DNA from: Verticillium longisporum
Taxonomy: Eukaryota; Ascomycota; Sordariomycetes; Glomerellales; Plectosphaerellaceae
Length of the DNA: 64,000 nt
Reading direction: 5' to 3'
Assembly: GCA_019188255.1 (NCBI GenBank)
Contig: JAETXT010000006.1
Coordinates: 1,240,001-1,304,000, forward strand
Part shown: positions 22,301-30,600 of the stretch, piece after piece
Layout: each line of letters opens with the position of its first letter
Numbering within the stretch: the first letter of the stretch is position 1
The notes under the pieces: model-generated
Database searches by the model: none
Told to the model about the DNA's origin: nothing
Seen by the model: the letters and a program-made list of their open reading frames with translations, nothing else
Position numbers and translations under genes: made by a program

Positions 22301-22625
22301 GGAGGGGCGCAGTCTCCGTGTTCACGATCCCTCCTCCGTATGAGACCGCTTGTCCTTCCACCGTGCTGAGTTGATAGGGTTCCTCCTTATATTTCCATGT
22401 GATCTTATTCTTGTTGATGTATTCGGGGCTCATGTAGTTGCCCTGGGCGCCGCTGTCTAGTAGCGCGCTTGCCCATCGTCCTCCTACGTTTATTCTCACG
22501 TAGAGGTGATTCGTGCCGTGGGTTCGTTCGGCTGAGCAGATCGCTCTTACTTCCTTCGTCGGTCGTTGTCCCTGTCCGACCGACGATTGCCTTTTCCCGA
22601 AGGCGGCGGCGTGGTAGGTGGCCAC
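19209..22625 (-). CDS. pol: Gypsy Pol polyprotein (protease-RT-RNase H-integrase-chromodomain)
   Basis: Open frame of 1138 codons, unbroken. Protease LLDSGAQ near residue 57. RT has ALDLKGAYN (325-333) and VVYLDDILIFS (387-397). RNase H runs from VETDASDFAIG (535-545) to YTDHKNLAHF (605-614). Integrase has the His and Cys ligands at about 708-748 (CNLCKK) and the catalytic Asp 778, Asp 843 and Glu 880 (SLDFIT, VSDRDKLF, QTDGQTERTN). A chromodomain is at about 1068-1115 (EYEVERILDH ... YLIKWKNYG ... NTWEP), marking a chromovirus that targets heterochromatin. There is no ATG at its head; it overlaps gag by 79 bases and lies in the -1 frame, so it is probably made by ribosomal frameshifting. Confidence 0.95.
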   Translation of the reverse strand: MATYHAAAFGKRQSSVGQGQRPTKEVRAICSAERTHGTNHLYVRINVGGRWASALLDSGAQGNYMSPEYINKNKITWKYKEEPYQLSTVEGQAVSYGGGIVNTETAPLQVFISRRQGHITFDITNMGGKQIILGIPWLRQWNPQIDWTAGRVQWSTSAPEERPTSGLSSDLQLALTNRDNSEETTPEELTTEQQERLQNVPKEYWKYEKIFREEVDTVLPKHTHYDHEIPIKEGESPRFNKIYGLNPRQMDTLDEYLKENLRKGYIRPSTSPAGYPILFVPKKNGKERLCVDYRQLNDITIKNCYPLPLISELRDALAGANWFTALDLKGAYNLIRIKDGEEWKTAFRTRRGHYEYLVMPFGLTNAPATFQNMINDVLREFLDVFVVVYLDDILIFSKTMEEHKGHVHQVLTRLHQHELLVEPEKAKFHTQEVDFLGYTITPGEIRMEKSKVAAIREWPTPKNVKDVRAFLGFVNFYRRFLKGYSKTANPLTSLTVKEIEFAWNEPQEKAFRQIIDAVLSEPVLRMIDPEKPMEVETDASDFAIGGQLGQRDDQGRLHPVAFFSKKLHGPELNYQIHDKELMAIIEAFKEWRTYLSGARHEVKVYTDHKNLAHFTTNKDLNKRQIRWAEFLSEFNFTIIYRKGSENGRADILSRRSDHEQTTPPNNNAILASDKEGNLIPYHRTLAVTTRIKPAKPPKSTTELIEQVHGAKAHGHQGVAKTFARLRKHHDFKGTRQDVTAVIRNCNLCKKSKAERHRPYGELKALPVPTAAWESVSLDFITSLPPSKEPLTGTSYDNILVVVDRLTKYSYFLPYKATGTAEDLAYVFLRNIVGQHGLPKELVSDRDKLFTSNFWKSLIAQLGAKHKLSTAFHPQTDGQTERTNQTLEQYLRCYINYQQDDWVTLLPIAQFAYNSSPSESTKESPFYANYGYNPTAYAERREAPDTPKATNIAVNIRKIQEQIKLDLELVRTRMTTYANKTRMKGPSLQEGDSVYLIRRNIKTKRPNDKLDFKKLGPFKILKKLSDTNYHLSLPENMKIHPVFHIALLEPAPHNAPLETNVEVENTNEYEVERILDHRKISKQEEYLIKWKNYGHEENTWEPVKNLNCPQLLQEYHRLAQDQGRKIPPRSPTRTSPRRR

Positions 22626-24489
22626 GTTGTGTTTAGATTGCTTGGGTCGAGGTTGTCGTCGTCCTTATAATGGACCCTGAAGAGTGGCTTCTTGACGTGT
22701 TTCATACGGTGAAGCCTCCAATCTCTGGCCTTGGCCATATAGTGCTTTATGCACGCGTCATTATCGCAGTCCTCCCATCTGGCATGGTCTTGGTAGCATT
22801 TGTCGTGATAAGCGGGGTCTGGTCGGAACGTGAGCCGACCTTGACTGTATTCGTCCATGTGTAGGATCCATTTGCGACTTTCCTGTTCGAATTCTACCGT
22901 TACTCGTGGCTCGGTCCAGTGGTTGCGCGGGAGAAACCGGTGCGCGGCTTTCTCTTTGAAATGATATTCGCAGTCGTCGTAGACACATTCGGGCCAAAAC
23001 AACTGATAGTGTTGTTCGTGGGCGTGGTGGAGTGCTGGATGGTCTCCTACCATGAGTCGTACGTTTTCTTTCGTGCTTTCTTGCTTTCGGGCGCTGGCCT
23101 TCCATGGCTTGGTCCCGTAGTAGATGAGTTCGTCCCACGGTACAAGGGGATCGTAATCCTCACTAGGGTTGCTAACGGCGTAGGTCTGTGTTGGGATGTG
23201 GAGTTGAAGTTGTCCCAACGGGGGTTCCTCCTCCTGGCTTGCTTGCGTGTATTCGTCCCATTCCTCGTTGCTCATAAGTCCAACGTGGAGTGCGGCCTGT
23301 GGTTCCGGGTGAGCTTGTTCATAAGCCCTTTCTTCGTCTGTATCGATTTCCTGGGTCTCCGGCGTTACTTGCTGGGCCCATTTCTGAATTCGCCTTTCCT
23401 TCCTGGTGGTGACCATCATGGCCAGGGTTCTTTGTCCCGTAGGTGCCCTGGGGAACCATCCATTCTGTTCCTTACTGTCCTTGTGGGTCAGGCAATCATC
23501 CTGGTAACAGAAGGTCCAGTTAGTTTTGGCATGGTCCTGGTGTTGAGTATGGTTGAGCTGTCGTTCGTTTACGGGTTTCCAGGGCTTCTTAGGTTGCCGG
23601 CATTCTCGAGCCATATGCCCGTTTTTGCCGCAGTTGTAGCATTTCATGTCCTTAAGATCCTTCGGTTTGCCATGTCTGGTATTGTCGAGCTCCATGGGTC
23701 CTGCATGGGTGGTCTGTCCCCAAGCCGTGCTGACGCGGGGTTTGTCGTGCTGGTACTTGCGTCCTTGATTGGATCGGTGGTGGGGAATGCGAGGGTTCCA
23801 TGGTCCTATAGCGGGCTTTCGTCCCTTTTCTATTCTGCGTTCGTACTGGCGATCGTCGATTTTGACGGCCATGGCGATGTACTCGGTGAGGGTTTCGGGT
23901 CTATCCTCCCGGATGAGGTCGTCCTTGACGGCGTCTTTGAGTCCTTCGTAGAAACGGGCCATGAGAGCGGACTCTGTCCAATCGAGTCGACTGGCTAAGA
24001 GTCGAAACTCCGTGGCGTACTTAGTGGCTGGCCCGGTCTGTTTGAGCTGAAGGATTTTTCTTTCGTTTTGTCGTTCCTCGTCCACGTCCCCAAACGCTCC
24101 TTTAATGGCTTCTTCGAATGCGTTCATACCTGCGTAGATGTCCTGGGTGGCCTGCTTCATATCTTCTTTCTTGGTGTGGGTGGAATAGTCCCTAATGAAG
24201 GGTTCGAACCAGTGCAAGGCGTCCCCTTTGAGGTAAGAGGAGGCGTTGGCGACCTTCTCGCCCCAGTACTTAAGTTGGCCCTCATTGGCTTTGTGGTACT
24301 GGCGTACCTGGGTGATGAAAGACTGAAGTGCCCTAGGGTTGCCGTCGAATGACTGAGGGGAAGAGCCTTCATGCTCGTTCCGCCTTGAAGTTGTTGCATT
24401 GAGGCTCGGAGCTGTTCGTTCTCCGAACGGAGCTCCTGGATCATAGCGGCCAAGTTGCTGGCGCTGTTTCCGACGCTGTTGGTGGACAT
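22547..24489 (-). CDS. gag: Gypsy Gag polyprotein, one apparent frameshift
   Basis: The best start is the ATG at 24489 (MSTNSVGNSASNLAAMIQEL, a coiled-coil head). The longer downstream frame, which ends at 22547, has no in-frame ATG before this point. Head and body are joined by a one-base step at 24380-24381, where a GG on the coding strand should be GGG. The body contains the capsid-like stretch (FDGNPRALQSFITQVRQYH ... LDWTESALMARFYEGL) and a CCHC zinc knuckle CYNCGKNGHMARECRQ. The C-terminal third is unusually long and rich in Trp, His and Asp before the frameshift site. Gag packages the element RNA in virus-like particles. Similar elements keep head and body in one frame, so this copy is either slightly damaged or mis-sequenced. 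Confidence 0.88.
22592..22598 (-). promoter_or_regulatory. -1 ribosomal frameshift heptamer between gag and pol
   Basis: On the coding strand, in the gag frame, the sequence reads G GGA AAA, a classic X-XXY-YYZ slippery heptamer. It lies inside the gag/pol overlap. Slipping back one base gives ...FGKRQSSVG..., exactly the pol frame. Position and frame fit without adjustment. Confidence 0.65.
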
Positions 24490-24541
24490 TGTTCCTGTGG
24501 TAAGTATTGCTCAGTGTCACAAGGTAAACCTACTGAACAAG

Positions 24542-24550
24542 AGTGATCAA
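24542..24550 (-). promoter_or_regulatory. Primer-binding region, possible self-priming
   Basis: The two bases next to the 5' LTR are followed on the coding strand by TTGATCACT. It does not start TGG, as a PBS for a tRNA 3' end would. Its complement AGTGATCAA occurs in the LTR at 24706-24698, about 49 bases downstream of the TATA box, where the transcript could begin. That layout is the Tf1-type self-priming arrangement. Confidence 0.4.
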
Positions 24551-24552
24551 AA

Positions 24553-25028
24553 TGTTACGACCTGGCAGCTTCCGAAGGGGGAACACTGTCAGAGGGTTAG
24601 GGTTGCTGTTTGCAGAAGCTTAGGTTGTGACTCTGAGACGATGTGGTGTCGTAAGGCGTTGCGCACTCGTTACAATGGATACAAGGTAAGACTTAGATTG
24701 ATCACTGTCGTGAGAAAGAATGTATCTACAAGTCCAGAATGTCCGTCCTTATATACCTGCCATCCTGTCCTTGTTGTGTTAGGTGGTGAGCTCATGTTGG
24801 ATGGCTCACTGGTTAGTTGTTGGTGATCCATGATGTTAGGATCACGGTGTGTTATCCCGTGAGCCATTCCCTGGCTCACTGCGGCGTCCTTGGTGAGCCC
24901 GACGACTCACCCTTTATGTCTGAGTGAGCCATCACGTGATTTGCCAGGTGGGCCCGATTCTTATCTTATCGCGTTCCCTGATCGCGGGGTCGTCGATTCG
25001 CGGCCGCCCTGCTTCCTTGGTTGTTACA
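24553..25028 (-). repeat. 5' LTR of the Gypsy element (promoter)
   Basis: Second copy of the 476-bp LTR, drives gag-pol on the minus strand. Its TATA box is seen as TATATA at 24750-24755 (coding strand GGTATATAAGG). Flanked on the right by the target duplicate ATATT. Confidence 0.95.
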
Positions 25029-25809
25029 ATATTATACTTATACATTTACGCTTAGTAGAGGAGGTACTAATTTCTATTATAGCGCCCTATAATTATATTA
25101 GTCTAGTATATATATATATTAAATATATAGTACGCTAAAGTAATATTATAGGCGTAATAGCGCTCGATATTAGCGCTTAGGGCGACTTAGTATTACTAGT
25201 AATAGAACCTTAAGGGGAGGTAATATAGCTTTAGCTAGTATAGGTATTATTAATACTATATATATATCCGGTATATACTATCGCTTAGTAGGACGTAAAT
25301 AAATATTAATAAGATATTTATTTTCGTATTTTCGCTCCTAAGCTAATTATTACTATTATAGGATTAAGTATAATATAGCTAATAGGGGCATTATATATAT
25401 ATTTAGTATATACTAGGATATTATACTAGGCGAAGATAAAGAGAATAATAATAATTTATATTACGATAGAACCGAGTTCCCTAAATATTAGCGAAAGTAT
25501 CGTCGTTACGATTATATATATAGTTAGTATATATAGACTATATATTTTTCTTAGCCTATATTTACGTAATAGCCTCTAGCTCGGTAGTATAAATATTAAT
25601 AAAGTTACTAGGGGCACTACGACTATTTATAATTAGTATATATATAGTATAGTTTAGGTATATATATACCCCGGCTCCTCTATAAACGAGGTACAACGCT
25701 AGTTACCCTTAAATATAAAACGCTTAAGGGCATTTTAGCCCTAGATACGCTCCTAAACTCTAAGATTAGAGCAAGAGGTATTAATAGCTATATATATTAG
25801 ATATATATA
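25029..25809. other. RIP-degraded AT-rich block, continuation of block A
   Basis: Same composition and same TATATAC...GTATATA words as 13931-18094 (for example near 25265, 25395, 25630). Separated from it only by the Gypsy insertion. No gene. Confidence 0.8.
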
Positions 25810-25916
25810 ACGTAATCCACAAGCGAGTGGTTCACCCATGCGAGTGGTTCACTTCACCCCGACCCGACAAACATTCCGAGGAAAACCTCAACCCAAACGC
25901 CGTAAATCAATTAAAA

Positions 25917-26117
25917 TCACTCCTCCTCGTCTTTTGCAGACGATGAGATAGCTACCTGACAAGTTCTCGCGTTGTGGCCGGTCTTCCCGCATACGCTACA
26001 GCATCGTTTCTTCGGCTGGGACCACGACGCGGGACCCGGGTTCTGCAGCGTTTCCTCTTTTATCTGGATATCTACTTCCTTCTGAGCAATCTTGTCCTGT
26101 CCCTCGCCTACAGCCAT
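25917..26117 (-). CDS. Transposase C-terminal zinc knuckle (copy 1)
   Basis: 66 codons from ATG 26117. Basic helix (GQDKIAQKEVDIQIKEET) followed by a CCHC knuckle, CSVCGKTGHNARTC, the usual last domain of fungal pogo-type transposases. In -1 frame to the previous segment, so it is either reached by frameshift or re-initiation, or continuous in an undamaged copy. Confidence 0.7.
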   Translation of the reverse strand: MAVGEGQDKIAQKEVDIQIKEETLQNPGPASWSQPKKRCCSVCGKTGHNARTCQVAISSSAKDEEE

Positions 26118-26453
26118 GCTTCCTCCTTCCCGGAGACGTAGCTTTTGGCCCTCCGGCGTCGGCTTAGTGTAGCATTTTCCTCTCGAAGGATCATAACCTC
26201 TGACTTCAAAAGAGCGATCTGGTGCATAACACCCCGCGTCCCCTTCGCAAGATAGTCAACAGCATCTAAAATTGACGTTGGGGAGCTTCCCTGGTGGCGT
26301 GAGATTCGCCCTTTGATGAAGTCAGTCTGGGAACCTGCCTCGAGCAGGTTAGTGGGCGTCTTAGAGACCCAAGAATCACGCTCCCCGTGGGACGTCCCCG
26401 GAGGCGTCGTCGTCCTCAACCTCACATCCAGCTTTGACAGGACTGTTTCCGGG
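26108..26453 (-). CDS. Transposase middle/C-terminal segment (copy 1), +1 frame
   Basis: Continues the transposase one frame over: NPETVLSKLDVRLRT, TPTNLLEAGSQTDFIKGRIS, then a leucine-spaced helix and LSRRRRAKSYVSGKE. No ATG is needed if it is reached by frameshift. It ends at 26108 with TAG, overlapping the start of the next frame by 10 bases. Copy 2 has the same division. Confidence 0.7.
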
Positions 26454-27569
26454 TTATGGGGACAAGCCCCGCTCCTCGAAAGCCTCCCTGGATGTTTTTT
26501 CTGTCATTGCTTGCTGAAATGCAGCCGAAAACGCCGGGAAGAAGTCCTCTTTGCTGATGTGCGTTGTACCCGCCCTCATCCTATCCTCGATTTGCCGACC
26601 GTATGCTTTCTTTAGTGGGCCAAAACACCCAACATCGAGAGGCTGGAGTAGATGTGACGAATGAGGAGGCATACAGAGTGTGATGATGTTGTTCTCCTTG
26701 CAGTAGAGTTCGAAGTCGACCGAGTGGTGACTTTCGTGGCCATCCAGGATCAGTAGGCGATAACCGCCCGAAGTACGGGACTTTGTATGCCTGTCAAAAT
26801 GCCGAATCCATTCCAGACCAATATCATTCGTCGTCCAGCCGTTTGGAGATGTTGCGATTCTCCAGTCGCGAGAAATCGCGTCGTCCTGGTACCAGCTCGA
26901 GAGGTGGTACTTGCCCGAAACCACGATGAACGGCGGGACGGAGAAACCCAACGCGCCAACGCCCTGGATCACCGTAACCCATTCCCGGTTGCCTGGCTGC
27001 CTCATCTTCACATTGGACCGTCTTTCCGAACTGGTCACGACCATTCCGTTGGCGATAACGCCCATCTGGAAGCCGGTCTCGTCAAAGTTGTACATGTCAG
27101 CCTCTTGGATGCCGTACTTGGCGATCATGTTATGCACGAGGCGGAACCACGCGTTTATCGCGTCCGGATCTTCGCATTGGGCCCTCTTGTAGTCGTACTT
27201 GCGAAAGAAACGCGTCCGGAGCTCTGGTTGCCGTTTGACGAAGTTTGCGGCCCAGTTCTTCCCGACGCGTGGCGCGTCACGGTCGGCAAGCAGGCGATTC
27301 GCCATATCTCCGACCTCACCCAACCGGGGAGGGTAAGATCGCGCATCTAGGTCAAGGATATATTCGACAATAGTTTTCTCTTCTAGTACTGTTAATTTGG
27401 CAGAATTGGGCGGGCTTTCGCGTCGGGAGGGTTTGCCCTTCTGGCGTCGGAGGAGCGTCGTTAAGGGGACGGTGTAGATCCTCGCAGCACTCCGGGCGCT
27501 TAGGTTCGGGTCATTGTCCATAGCTTGGATAGCAAGGAATAATTGACCTTCTTTTGAAAGAGTCTCCAT
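26454..27569 (-). CDS. DDE transposase, N-terminal and catalytic part (copy 1)
   Basis: 371 codons from ATG 27569. Residues about 10-60 form a helix-turn-helix DNA-binding region (LSARSAARIYTVPLTTLLRR). Residues about 60-130 are CENP-B-like (TIVEYILDLDARSYPPR ... ANFVKRQPEL). The DDE_1 catalytic core shows MYNFDETGFQMG (first Asp), LLILDGHESHHS (second Asp) and CMPPHSSHLLQPLDVGCFGPLK. The frame closes at 26454 with CCA-TAA, a few codons before the conserved phrase P-x-x-P-E-x-V-L-S-K-L-D, which continues in the +1 frame. It cuts and pastes the element at TA. Confidence 0.92.
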   Translation of the reverse strand: METLSKEGQLFLAIQAMDNDPNLSARSAARIYTVPLTTLLRRQKGKPSRRESPPNSAKLTVLEEKTIVEYILDLDARSYPPRLGEVGDMANRLLADRDAPRVGKNWAANFVKRQPELRTRFFRKYDYKRAQCEDPDAINAWFRLVHNMIAKYGIQEADMYNFDETGFQMGVIANGMVVTSSERRSNVKMRQPGNREWVTVIQGVGALGFSVPPFIVVSGKYHLSSWYQDDAISRDWRIATSPNGWTTNDIGLEWIRHFDRHTKSRTSGGYRLLILDGHESHHSVDFELYCKENNIITLCMPPHSSHLLQPLDVGCFGPLKKAYGRQIEDRMRAGTTHISKEDFFPAFSAAFQQAMTEKTSREAFEERGLSP

Positions 27570-27667
27570 CGCGGGCGGAGGTGGAATCTGTAGAATTCAG
27601 GTGTAGGTCGTGGGCCCGGGCGAAGTGAACCACTCGCTTGGGTGAACCACTCGCTTGTGGATTACGT

Positions 27668-30600
27668 TATATTAAAAGTAAAGATATATAATATTAACTT
27701 AATTAGAAGCTAAAAAGGTTAATTATTAACTCTCTTTATAGCCCTTATAAGGGTTATAATTAATACTTCTAAAACCTTATATAATTAGCGAGAATAGAGC
27801 TAAGCGATAATAAGTAATCTTAATAAAGACCGATTTAAAGGGCCTATTTAGCTCGGAAACGATAAAAATATAATAGTAGAATATTTAATTAGGGAAACTA
27901 TTAAATATAAATAGTTTCCGATTTTTATAAATATTAAGAAATAAAGAGATATTATTAGAGTTTTAATTTATTTACTTTATTATTCTCTAGAACTATTTAA
28001 TAATATTAGATTAGGAATTAAGATTAAAAATAATTAGCTTAAAGATAAATTTAAAATATTAAAGAAGAGGATCGCTAGCTTTATTTTCGCTATTTATAAA
28101 GGCTTATTATATAAAATAAATTAATAATTAAAAAGTATTAATTAATATATAGAATAGCTCCTAATTAAGGGAATAGAATTTATAAGAATATAGAAATTAT
28201 TAATATCTATTATATATTTAGACTTCTTTTCTTAAGCTAGCTATTAAGTTTATATAATTAAAGGTAATTATTAAGATAATCGTCCTTAATAATATAAAGC
28301 TTAAGAATTTAATTTAAAAGGAATTACGATTTTTAGCTAAAAGAATTTATAATAGTATTTTTAATTATTATATTTTAAATAAGAAGAAGGAAGAATATAG
28401 AAAGTATAATAGCTTTTATTACTTTTAAGAATAGAATAAGAAAGGAATAATAATTAGAATAATATTATTTAATTTAATTACTTAATTTAATAATCTCTTA
28501 ATAGATTTATTAACCCCCCTTCTTTCTTAATTAAAATAATAATTTATTATTAAATTATCTAGAATTAATAAACCTCTTAATAGAATAATTAACTTTATAA
28601 TCTATTATTATAAAAAGGAAAAGGAATCTTTACCTTAACTAGGGAATCTTTTCTCTCTCTTATATATAAATATTAAATCTATAAACCTCCTTTACCTATT
28701 TCTTAAATATTCTTCCTATTTATAAATAATCTAATTAAAGTAATAATATAATTTATTATTCTATTCTCTAAATATTACCCTTTTATTCTTTTTTATTATT
28801 ATAACCTCTCTCCTCCCTTTATTTTCTTCTTTTTATTTATAATTTACTTTATATTTTTCCTTTTTATTTACTTTTAATATAATTCCTTTAATTATTTATT
28901 AAAATATTTAAAAATAATTATATATTATATAAAGATAATATTTATAAGAATCGTTCTATTATTCTAGTAATTATAAGGATTAACCCTTTTAACCTATTTA
29001 GAACTCCTATATTATAAATTAACTAAGAAGCGCTCTTCCCTATTTCTCCTAATTAGCTAAAGCTTATATTTATCTCGATAATAATAGCTCCTTTAAATAA
29101 ATCTATATCCTATCTAGAAAATAATTAGTTCCGAATTAATTATAATATATTTAATTACTTTAATATTACGCTTAAAAGGGTATATATCGATTCCTTTAAA
29201 AGAATTAATTTAATTAATATATTAATTAAACTTTATAAAAATATTTAATATTAAATAAATAAAAGTAATAGAAAGTAAGAATAAGCTAGAAATATATCTT
29301 AGGAGTCTAGCTATTTTACTAAGCGAGGCCTAATAATAGTATTATTCGATTACTCCTTTATAAATCTCGTAATCTATATAGAATACTTTATACCTCCTTA
29401 TTTCCTAATTAGATTAACCTTTTAAGGAAGCTTACTACCTCTATCTCTAATCTATATTTTAGAGGAATCGTATTAATAAAAGTTAATAAATACCTCCTTC
29501 CTAATAGCTAGGGCTAGGATATAGCTAGCTAGGAAGATAAGTCTTATTTAGTTTTAATATATAATAATATAGAAAAGAATATATAGCTTTCTATTTAGGA
29601 GATAGCTATTAGTCTTAAAGTATTTATAATATTTTAATTAAAGTAATTACTATATTAAGTCCCTAATTCTAATATTCTATAGATAAGGGGCTATAATAAT
29701 AGTATTCTAATAAGCTAAGAAATAATAAATATATTCTAAGAAGCCCGCTTTATAATAACCTCTATTAATATTAACAAAAACTATTAGATTCTCTTAATTA
29801 TTAATTAATAAATATAATAATCCTTTACTATTAATAGTTATTTTAAAGGTATAATTAAGAAGGAAACTATTTAAGCTATAACCTATTTAGAGGAGTTTTA
29901 TAAATTTAATAGTACTTTAGATACCCTAATTAAGGCTTTATATTTATAGTTTAATATCCTTTAATCCCTTTAATAATAGAATATATACTCTTATAGACTC
30001 TATATACTTAATTTAGCTTATTTAGTCTTCCTTAAAAGGCTATTTAATATAGGGATATTAGCTATATATATAAATAATAATATATATAATAAAGCTAATT
30101 ATAATAATTACCTTTATTATTATTAGAAGACTTAAATAGATAAATAATTTAATCTCAATTAGGCTAACTCGTTTATATACTATTTAGAGCCTAAACTAAT
30201 AATAAATAATATTATAGATAATAAAGCTACTTTCTAGGGAATTTATAGAATAAATATATTTATTAATACTAAATAGGAGGAATTTAAGGAGATAAATAAA
30301 GCTATTATCCTTTTTAAGAAGATATTAATCTAAGATATATAATAGAAGTAGCCTAGTCTTTTATAAGAAGTCGAGAGCTCTTTAGAATTAATAGGACTTA
30401 GGGACTCTAGAGCTAATAATACTATTAATATACTTAATAGGATACTATAATTATAGGTTAACCTTTATAGTTCGCTTAATCTAGCTATACTAATTAAGCT
30501 ATATAAGAGAACTCGGATCGTTACGTTTATAGGAAGTATTATAATTATAAAGCCCTCTATAAAACGTCTAGGTTTAAGCTATAGGTTAACTCTACCTATC

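Larger units (their letters stand above)
18095..25028 (-). mobile_element. Complete Ty3/Gypsy chromovirus, recent insertion
   Basis: A 6934-bp element on the minus strand. Its two 476-bp LTRs (18095-18570 and 24553-25028) begin TG and end CA and show no difference in any stretch I compared. A 5-bp target duplication, ATATT, flanks it (18090-18094 and 25029-25033). In minus-strand order it contains 5' LTR, primer-binding region, gag, pol with protease, RT, RNase H, integrase and chromodomain, then an extra plus-strand gene, a purine-rich stretch at the 3' LTR edge (18571-18590) and the 3' LTR. It sits in RIP-destroyed DNA but has no RIP signature itself, so it arrived after that RIP. Gag shows one apparent single-base loss. 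Confidence 0.95.
25810..27667 (-). mobile_element. pogo/Fot-like DNA transposon, copy 1 (1858 bp)
   Basis: Terminal inverted repeats of about 50 bp (25810-25859 and 27618-27667) start ACGTAATCCAC and differ at only about two positions. Each contains the word GCGAGTGGTTCAC twice. The element is flanked by TA on both sides (25808-25809, 27668-27669), the target of the Tc1/mariner-pogo superfamily. It carries a DDE transposase split over three overlapping minus-strand frames. Inserted in RIP-destroyed DNA but not RIPped itself. Confidence 0.92.

Noticed and set aside
22919..23998. 360-codon plus-strand frame opposite gag
   Set aside because: No ATG-linked family feature. It mirrors the gag body, unlike the zinc-cluster gene, which has a clear motif and lies mostly outside pol.
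18095..25028. CRISPR array or prokaryotic origin for the repeated words
   Set aside because: No regular spacer-repeat structure; introns, RIP and gene families make the window fungal nuclear DNA.
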